A DNA stretch of 64,000 bases, taken from positions 22,501 to 86,500 of the forward strand of contig QVRM01002131.1 in assembly GCA_003439945.1 (NCBI GenBank). Reading direction: 5' to 3'. The translations under genes were made by a program, and so were the position numbers. The stretch comes from Dermanyssus gallinae. Its lineage: Eukaryota > Arthropoda > Arachnida > Mesostigmata > Dermanyssidae. Shown here piece after piece: positions 57,100-64,000 of the stretch. The notes below the pieces were generated by a model. That model saw only the letters and a list, made by a program, of their open reading frames with translations. It was not told where the DNA came from and made no database searches. How positions within the stretch are numbered: position 1 is the stretch's first letter; every line of letters begins with the position of its first letter.

Positions 57100-58075
57100 T
57101 ATCGCTGGAGCTGAGAGAACGACACGAATTCAGTACAGTCGGGTAGGTGATACAGGGGACGTGGACCACCACAACAACGGAATTTGCAGACCTTTTTGGG
57201 TTCATGAAACCCAGCAGACCGGCATAATAGATGATGAAATCTGTAAACACTGTAGCGAGTAGTGAGGTGACGACATGGGCGGAGAGACTCCTTCCAGGCC
57301 TGGTTAGTCATAGCTTGTAAAAAATAAAATGTTCTGCGGATTAGAGGCCATGCCAAAACGTTTCTAAGGCGATTGTCTGCGATAAATTAAAGCGGTTTAC
57401 AAGTTCATTGATAAATTAGATTGAGCCCGCGAGCATATATATTTATGCCCGCGAGCATAATTTGCTGCGTGAATTCGACGGAAGGCCATGTACTCGCGTT
57501 GAGAAAGCTGGCTTCACTTTCTCCCAACTGCCATAAATACGAAGTGTTAAGATGTTTCCATGCTACCATGTTTCCATGATACCATAGGCGCCACGTGTGC
57601 CACTTTGAGCGCGAATAATGCTATGGCCGTCCGAGTGAATGATTGCGTTGAGTTTCTGATACCAGCTGCCGGGATAAGCGCTTTTCTACAACGCTCAGTT
57701 ACATGCTGTGAAAAGATTAACCTTGAGACGAGAAAATTACCCCGAGATAGCAAAAGGTTTGTACGAACTTACTCGCCGTGAAATCGCAGTTTATCTGCGC
57801 GAGCTCGCTGCCCGCCACGCCAAAACTTTGCAGCCTTGGTTTTTGACACATTTGCTACAAAGCCATTCTGCGGGGACTATTCATCAAGTGTGCAAAGCGC
57901 AACGTGCAGATCAGTACGGATTCTGTTGAATATTACCAGGTCATCTGCGTAGAGCAGTATCATGCCTGTTGAATGCCGTTTTTCATGATGCGTGGCAGAT
58001 CGCTGAGTAACGTTATGAATAACAATGCGCTGAGATTGTCGCCTTGCGGATACCCAGTTGTCTGATCAAACGTGT
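57100..58075 (-). pseudogene. LINE reverse transcriptase relic (minus strand)
   Basis: On the minus strand, GYPQGDNLSALLFITLLSDL (about 58058-58000) is the RT motif with PQG. After a one-base slip, ILLYADDLVIF (about 57962-57930) is the intact catalytic box, followed by AKFWRGGQRARADKLRFHGE-like thumb sequence (about 57850-57790). RGNFLVSRLIFSQHVTERC and KALIPAAGI follow (about 57745-57660). C-terminal scraps reach to about 57100. It interrupts a plus-strand R1-like relic, so it inserted later or was brought in by rearrangement. Clade uncertain. Confidence 0.55.
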
Positions 58076-58149
58076 TATGCTCGCACACATTACCAGCTTC
58101 ATACTGGCCCCCAGGAGTTGCTCTGTTTCATCAGCACCTCGCCGCACAT

Positions 58150-59740
58150 GGCACATGACGCATCTCTATGAGGAGGCACTCACTGCTATGTTCCCGGCAA
58201 GATTGCGAATTACGCCCGACGCGGAGGAACTATCCACCATCATACAAACGGTCTGTCGGGCGGCGGGCGCTTCCCTCGGGGTCTCTCAGACCATCGTCCG
58301 CCTAAAATGTAATGGTTTCCCGTCGTTGAAGAGGCCCGAATAAACTGCATCAGGGCTAACACGATCCTGACGCGAGCAAGGTCATGGATTGACGCAAGGT
58401 CATGATTGGTCATGACGTTATGATGACTCTGTCCTTCTTCTAGCCTAGCGAAGGGTGGACGAGTTGCAGAGAAACTACAGGGACAGGCGACGAACACTGA
58501 GAACTTTCATTGCTTAAGCAAAGGAGGCAGCGTCGCAGGAGCTTGTGGCGGCGGTCGAGGCTAACCCTCGGGCCTACCTTACCGGGTGATCACGCGTAAG
58601 CTTCGCTCTCCCTTTTCTCTCCGTTGTTGTTGACACGGTCTTTTTCGACCACTGCTCAGTAGATGACAGGGAGACGCGGCAGCGGTGGCAGGCCATTTCG
58701 AACATGTGGAGCTTCAAATGCATTTTCCTTTGGTGCTATCACAGCTCAGAAACTGCACAACGCTGCAAAAGGTGTGAAAAAAAACGGATTTATTTGAAGC
58801 CGGCGAAAACATGCCTGGTCGACGCATTCCTTGGCGTATCGAAGGCATTTAACTGCCTAAACCACTCTATATTTTTCAAGACACTGCGAGAAATGGGTTG
58901 TGCACCAGGTGTAACCGCCTGGTTTCAATCGTACCTAAACAGGACGTAAACAGTTTGTGTCGGTGAGGGGATTGAGATCCACCCCTGGGATTGTCTCGAT
59001 GGACTCCCCAGGGGTCGGTTCTTGTCCCATTAATCGTCACATACTACATGGATTTTGTCCTGCGTGGCACCGAAGGAAGAATAGAGTATCGCCTAGTGGT
59101 ATATGCGGATGATACAACTCTGGTGGTGCAAATCTCACCTGCCCAGCTCTCAAACGGTTAAGTTAATCTTAGGTATGTGGAGACCGGTATCGAGACAGCA
59201 ATGTTACATTTCGAACAATATGGCTTTGTGGCATTCCGACCAAAACGAAACTCGTCTTGTTTCACACCCCTAAGCGGGCATCGACGCTGAAGCTGGACAC
59301 GGGTAATATATCCCTCCAAGTGGACGGTGCCGCTATTCCTTTCAGTCGAGATGTGAAATGTCTCTGTATTATGCTTCGTGAGAACATGTAATGGGGTAGC
59401 CACGTTCGGTTGAGCGTCAGGGTTGGCTGTCGTTGCATCGCTTGCCCGTCTGAGGAAGGCTAAGATCTCCTGCGTTGTTCTGGCCCCTGTGTACAGGGCG
59501 CTCTTGGAATCGATTCTCACTTACTGAATCACTATAGAGCGCAACTTACTCGGGAGCCTGTACTCGTTACGGGTGATCCGAATAACGCGGTGAGAGCCAT
59601 TACTGGTCTGTCTCGTCGGGATGACGTCTCGTCATGATACGGCAAACTTGGACTACTCAAGCTTGACCAATTTAGCCGTGCTTGTTCATAAGGTAGTTAA
59701 ACGCAAACTACCTCCAGATTACGAATTCGAATTTTAATTG
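58150..59740 (+). pseudogene. R1/jockey-like LINE reverse transcriptase relic
   Basis: The linker pieces DAEELSTIIQTVCRAAGA (about 58217) and ELVAAVEANPRAYLTG (about 58538) are followed by VITRKLRSP, the usual post-endonuclease linker. VVDTVFFDH comes next. RT shows LVDAFLGVSKAFNCLNHSIF with FKTLREMGCAPGVTAWFQSY (about 58817-58940). After shifts there is a DGLPRGRFLSH-like PQG region (about 58997-59032) and VVYADDTTLVVQ (about 59098-59135), catalytic box intact. The thumb part HTPKRASTLKLDTGNISLQV is at about 59263-59322. LVHKVVKRKLPPDYEFEF ends near 59736. Frames change at least five times. Confidence 0.6.
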
Positions 59741-60785
59741 ATCTTATCATGTCTCAGCGATATGAAATCCGACCGGTGGTTTCTAGATTTAGGTTGACCG
59801 TAACGCAGAACTTGCTAGCCTGCATGCCGTTAAAAGTATGGAACGTACTATTGCAGAACCTCCCAAATACGGAGTGGGTTGTCGTTCTTAAAATACGTTT
59901 GATTACGAAATTAAACGCAAAAAACAATTGTTTTTAGTTTTTAAAATGCGTAAATTGTTGACATTGGAAACTGAAGAACTATCCTGTGATATGGGTATAT
60001 ACTTTAAAAAAGAACCTTTATGTAAGATAGACATGTGTGTATGTATATAATATTGTGCTTACACTTTACAAGGTGCTACAATAATAGATATTTTCAGATG
60101 AAATGTAACGTCAACATAAATTGCGACAGATTTCCTGTAAAAGAGCATGTCAACAAAACGGCTGATGATGACGATATTCATTTCCAAGTTAGTAAAACGC
60201 CCGAGGGGTGTCTATTGAGAGTTCATCCTTACAAGACTTATGTTTGGGAAACACGTGTTTGAAGTCACGGATTTGTTAAACTGTTCAAACTGAACGCCTT
60301 CTCATCAAATCTGTACAGCTTAATCGAACAAGCGTGTCTGTTGTTTGAACAACAAAACACAACTTACATTAGGCAAGGCGCATGGCACCGACTCTACCCT
60401 TAGTTTGAAACAGTAAGTCGATCACCAGAAATCTCGTCGGCATCTCAAGGGTTCCGACAGACAATTCAGTTGTGCGCTTATGAGGGCGCATTTTGTATTA
60501 TCGGTTGCTCTAGAAGGTCATATCGTAATGCTTGAAGTGGTCGGTCTAGCCCGGCCATTCGCGCGGATACTTTTGCTGTGCATAACGAAATAGAAGCCTA
60601 TACTGAGACAGAAGAATGTGAAACAGAGAACAGGGAGATGAAACCTAAAAGCGGCAAATAATTGCAACTAAGGCAAGAGGCCGCCAAGAGCTGCACTGGC
60701 GTAGTTAAGATGAGGTAACCGCAAAGCCTAAAAGCGATGTGCTACCTACACGCTAAATGTCCCCACTTACGCTTGTCAGCAGAAA
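59741..60785. other. No recognised gene
   Basis: AT-rich sequence with short frames (59749-59937, 60035-60262) that show no motif. Confidence 0.4.
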
Positions 60786-61400
60786 AAGCTATTAAGGTCC
60801 CGCACAAGATAGCTCGGCTGGTGCCAAACAACTGCGGCCCACGGGAGTTAAGAAGGGGCCTCATTTTGTTGGTTGGCCTAAGTCCATAGTTTCATTCACA
60901 CCGTGCAATAGGACGATGCTGCGCAAAGCTCAACGAGAACGGGCCGCTTTGAGGATCACAATGCCCTATAGAACTGTCAACACTGCTGCGGTGGGAACAG
61001 CAGCGGCTGTCCTTTTTCTGGCTATTCCAGTCCCGTGGGACTTGAGCGTAATTGAACGACGCAGCTGGTGGGAAGACCGGACACAGCGGAAAGTGGAGGA
61101 AAGGAATAGACCAAACGGGACTCCATTCCGGACGGAGCGCCCAGGTACCGGGTAAGGACTTTGATCTCAGATATCAGGGCCTGAGTAAGCTGGCCACGCT
61201 GGGCGGCGCGTTGGCGTTCTAGATAACTCAGGTCCTCAACGGACACGGAAATTTCCAGTCGTACTTGTTCAGAACTGGTAAAGCATGTATGCACTGCCAA
61301 AGCAAAACGTCTGAACATACAACCTTCTGCCGCTCGGCATCAGTCTCTTAGCGTGCGGAGCGACCTAGGGCTGATGACGGCACGCTTGGAACGCCTAAGC
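60786..61400 (+). pseudogene. R1-like LINE C-terminal relic
   Basis: KIARLVPNNCGPRELRRGLI (about 60801-60860) is the thumb-region block of R1-like LINEs (compare GEEKRRLLAT at 26755). LRKAQRERAALRITMPYRTV (about 60919) follows, equivalent to the RLRSAERPVAIRVCRAFRTV segment of the LINE at 25119-27678. After frame shifts, NGHGNFQSYLFRTGKACMHC with SEHTTFCRSAS (about 61238-61345) is the C-terminal knuckle. Only this last third is present. Confidence 0.65.
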
Positions 61401-62730
61401 AGCTTATAATTAGGTCCCGTAATGACTAGACGAGTATTGCTTTCACTATAAAAAAAAAATATCCTACGCGCCAAAATGAAGGACAACTTGTTTTACATGA
61501 CAAGATCTCGTGGCACGTCTCGGTGTAGCTACGTCCTTAAACGCCCTTTCCCTTCCGATCGTTTGAAGTTATGCTTATGCAGTCCCCGATCAGATGCCGA
61601 GATGGGGACTAGTTGTTGGTGGGTTGAAGCAATGGTATCGTATTGCTTTTTCCAGTAAATATTAAATTCTAAGAAAAGCGATGTACTACACTATGTTGCC
61701 GACATAAGTAGAAGTGAACTATTGAAGCGCTATTGAAATGAGATATTGGTGTAGAAACGTCGAAGGCTCCTGACGGTGTGCTAAATATAGATAGGAATCT
61801 ACAATTTAAGAGAAACCCTACAACTATATGTTTGTATACATAATTTAGTTGCTTTGCTCTGGCAACGTGTGCGTGCATTTTCATATTTTATTGCTGCTGT
61901 ATTCTGTTCGTATGGCAAGTTATTCTGCTCTTAGAATTGGGCCAGTTTGTACTTGTATTATCGCTTGTGGTTTTAAGTCAGCCGCTATAGAAAACTAAGG
62001 AAAGATCCGAAATTTGGGTAACTTACATATACGAGTTCCGTCGTAGAAGTACATCATGAAAACAACACGCTATGCTTATGCGGTAGCAATCAAAGCCGAT
62101 CCGTCTCAAACGTTATGTGCGCTACCACATGTATCTAGGTTCATTTTTCCACATTTTTGAAATGGAATTTAAAAACAACAGAAAAACATAGATTAAGTGG
62201 GTGTCCCTCATTGTCTGACGACCGGCAAAAGATACGTTTGACACGTATGGTGTTGTACAGTTGCTTAGGGATACCATTGGAGTTCATTCTTATATTGAAC
62301 TGTGGAAACTTTTCACGAGGTGACTAGCACGCAGTCACCTACCAATGGTAGGTGGCCACACAATGGTTGGATGCATCCGTAGCCGAGCAGCCGCAGGGCA
62401 AACCTTTAAGCAAGCCCACCATGTAATAATGGAAGCTTCCAGTGTCTATTTGATAAACTAGCGTACTTGCTATTTACGTTCTTGTTTAACAGAGCCTGGC
62501 AATAGCTGAGGACGCCGTAAATCTACTATATCCACGGGCAGAGAACATAGGACCATTTGATATTGACCAACCACGAACTACCAAGTGGAATTGTGAATCA
62601 AATAAGAGCTGGCACTAGCCCTAGAAGCGACGAGAACGTGAGTAGTAGCTGAAACTGATGCGCAGTTTCATACCCCGGGTGGGGAAGTTGCACATAAAAT
62701 AGCGTGCTTTAGCTCTCCGGGTATGTGTCG
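61401..62730. other. No recognised gene
   Basis: Unassigned sequence. A small inverted block CACGAGGTGACTAGCACGCAGTCACCT lies near 62314. Frames are short and unsupported. Confidence 0.4.
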
Positions 62731-62905
62731 AGCCCGGTGGCGGGGTGCATTCGCCCGCGCCTCGCGATCGGGGGAGACACATAGGTACACGGGTTCGAGC
62801 CCCACCGTGGCACATTTGTATTTAAGGGTTTTTTAAATCTATAAAGCAATACAAAAAGCGGTCTCGTGGACGTTAAATCTTGGCTGGTTCGTGCATTAGA
62901 AGATG
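62731..62905 (+). mobile_element. tRNA-derived SINE, family V
   Basis: GAGCCCGGTGGCGGGGTGCA, GGGGGAGACACATAGGTACA and the perfect B box GGGTTCGAGCCCCACC, then CACATTTGTATTTAAGGG and GTGGACGTTAAATCTTGGCT. It is the best-preserved head of the four copies. Confidence 0.85.
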
Positions 62906-64000
62906 CTCTGTGATGAAGACTGCACGGTATTTTTGGATCCCCGCCTTCCCACGCGGATTCGCTGATTTATCATGAAAACGAGAGTGCTCGGTCACACGCT
63001 GTAGGTTTCGGGTTTACTAGGCGTCTTTCAGATCCGATTCTCAAACTTTGGAGAACTATTTTCACAGAGTAAATATTAGCAAATCAAACAAAAGTGATGA
63101 TGCCTAGTCTCGTGTATATAGTAATGCAAATAGTCATCGATTCTCGTGACCCAAAGAACAATAGTATCTAGAAAGAGAAATAATTTCGATAGTGAAGGCG
63201 ATTTCCGTATGAAAAAAACACTGGTTTTGATTAAGGGAAAGCATAAAGGTTCGTTTTTAAAGGTCTATACTTAGCGGCTTACTAATGCGAGTCGTATTTT
63301 TCAGGAAAGTTCTTTCCACGTCTGGTAGTAAATTGCTTTTACTACCAGACGTGGAAAATCATTATCTACGTAGAATACAGATGCGTTGTTCGAATAAATA
63401 ATTCAATAATTCGGTAAAAATTACTATTCTCATGAATCACCGAGGTGCGAGTGCTCCAAAAGTCCCATGCCGTGGAAAATTTGGGAATAAATAATTCGAC
63501 GTCATCACGAAATTACTCGGTTGTATTACGTCGCAGCAATATATTTACTATATAGGTGTTTTTAGAGTCAAATATCCCGGAAACGTATATCACAGTCAAG
63601 CCCAAACAATTTTTTGTTTTCCGATAGAGGCTTTTTTTATTTTCTTCACACCAATAAGGTTAGGGCGAATAGGAACCCAAGGAATAAGATTTGTGCTGTT
63701 CGGAAGGTTAACATCTCGTTAGTTAAGTGGTCATTTGTAGCGCCGTCATTTACGTGGAGACATGTATGCCTGCAATTGAAGTGCAGACCCACACGTCGCC
63801 ATCTGTAATCCGCTGATCATATATATATTGATATGCTTAATAAAAGCTGATCGAAACTGTAGCGTGGCCGTGTTTTGCGTGGACTCAATCTGCAGTGAAT
63901 CCGGTGATTAGGCAGCGTTTCTGCGGAAACAAGGCTGTACCGCAAAAATACAATACCGTTCTTCGAACGTCTTGGAGAAAATCCAGAGCTTTTACTCTTC
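62906..64000. other. No recognised gene; one perfect hairpin
   Basis: AT-rich sequence to the window edge. The only structure is the inverted repeat at 63313-63357. Confidence 0.4.
63313..63357. repeat. Perfect 20-bp inverted repeat, 5-nt loop
   Basis: The arms TTTCCACGTCTGGTAGTAAA and its exact complement (63338-63357) enclose TTGCT. It is not followed by a T-run and has no gene context, so it is not called a terminator or a small RNA. Confidence 0.95.

Noticed and set aside
63313..63357. Terminator or microRNA-like hairpin
   Set aside because: The 45-nt foldback is too short for a typical animal pre-microRNA, has no gene context, and matches a pattern of similar hairpins elsewhere.

Overview
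This window is eukaryotic and repeat-dominated. It has long AT, ATT and CT microsatellites, intron-like spacing of short coding blocks, tRNA-derived SINEs, mariner-type DNA transposons, and non-LTR retrotransposons of both the APE type (R1-like) and the REL type (R2/R4-like). That mix fits an arthropod. A parasitiform mite or tick relative is my guess, but nothing in the sequence proves it. There are no rRNA genes, no free-standing tRNA genes, no operons and no bacterial features.

Host coding content is low. Three blocks on the + strand (2462-2700, 18050-18278, 23628-23906) look like consecutive internal exons of one gene. Exon 1 ends with two bases (TA) before GTAAGT, and exon 2 begins with one base (C) after a CAG acceptor. 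Exon 2 ends in phase 0, and exon 3 opens in phase 0. I do not recognise the protein. The introns would be about 15.3 kb and 5.3 kb. No convincing exon was found beyond 23.9 kb, so the remaining 40 kb may be further intron or intergenic DNA.

Layout. 0-3.3 kb: a LINE C-terminal scrap, ATT arrays and exon 1. 3.6-7.5 kb: two degenerate LINEs in tandem, the first split by a SINE with a 16-bp target duplication. 9-17.6 kb: AT arrays, a mariner relic and SINEs. 18-23.9 kb: exon 2, an AT array, REL-type LINE 'A' and exon 3. 24.2-27.9 kb: an internally deleted mariner with perfect 32-bp terminal repeats, followed by a 5'-truncated R1-like LINE with a 13-14-bp target duplication. 31-35.5 kb: the better-preserved REL-type LINE 'B', with a gag-like ORF1 overlapping ORF2 by one base (TAATG). 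35.6-37.7 kb: a 1-kb tandem duplication carrying a hairpin insertion. 38.7-42 kb: minus-strand LINE relics. 43.4-43.9 kb: a 34-bp minisatellite with a perfect 20-bp palindrome in most units. 45.5-48.9 kb: SINEs, a 1.4-kb foldback element with about 515-bp inverted arms, and a short copy of LINE A lying inside an ATT array. 52 kb: another mariner relic. 54 kb: a SINE. 56.4-61.4 kb: nested LINE relics. 62.7 kb: a SINE.

Most mobile-element genes are broken by frameshifts, stops or deletions. The most notable points are the two-ORF organisation of a REL-type LINE, the association of that LINE lineage with simple repeats, the palindromic minisatellite, and many near-perfect short-loop inverted repeats scattered through the window.
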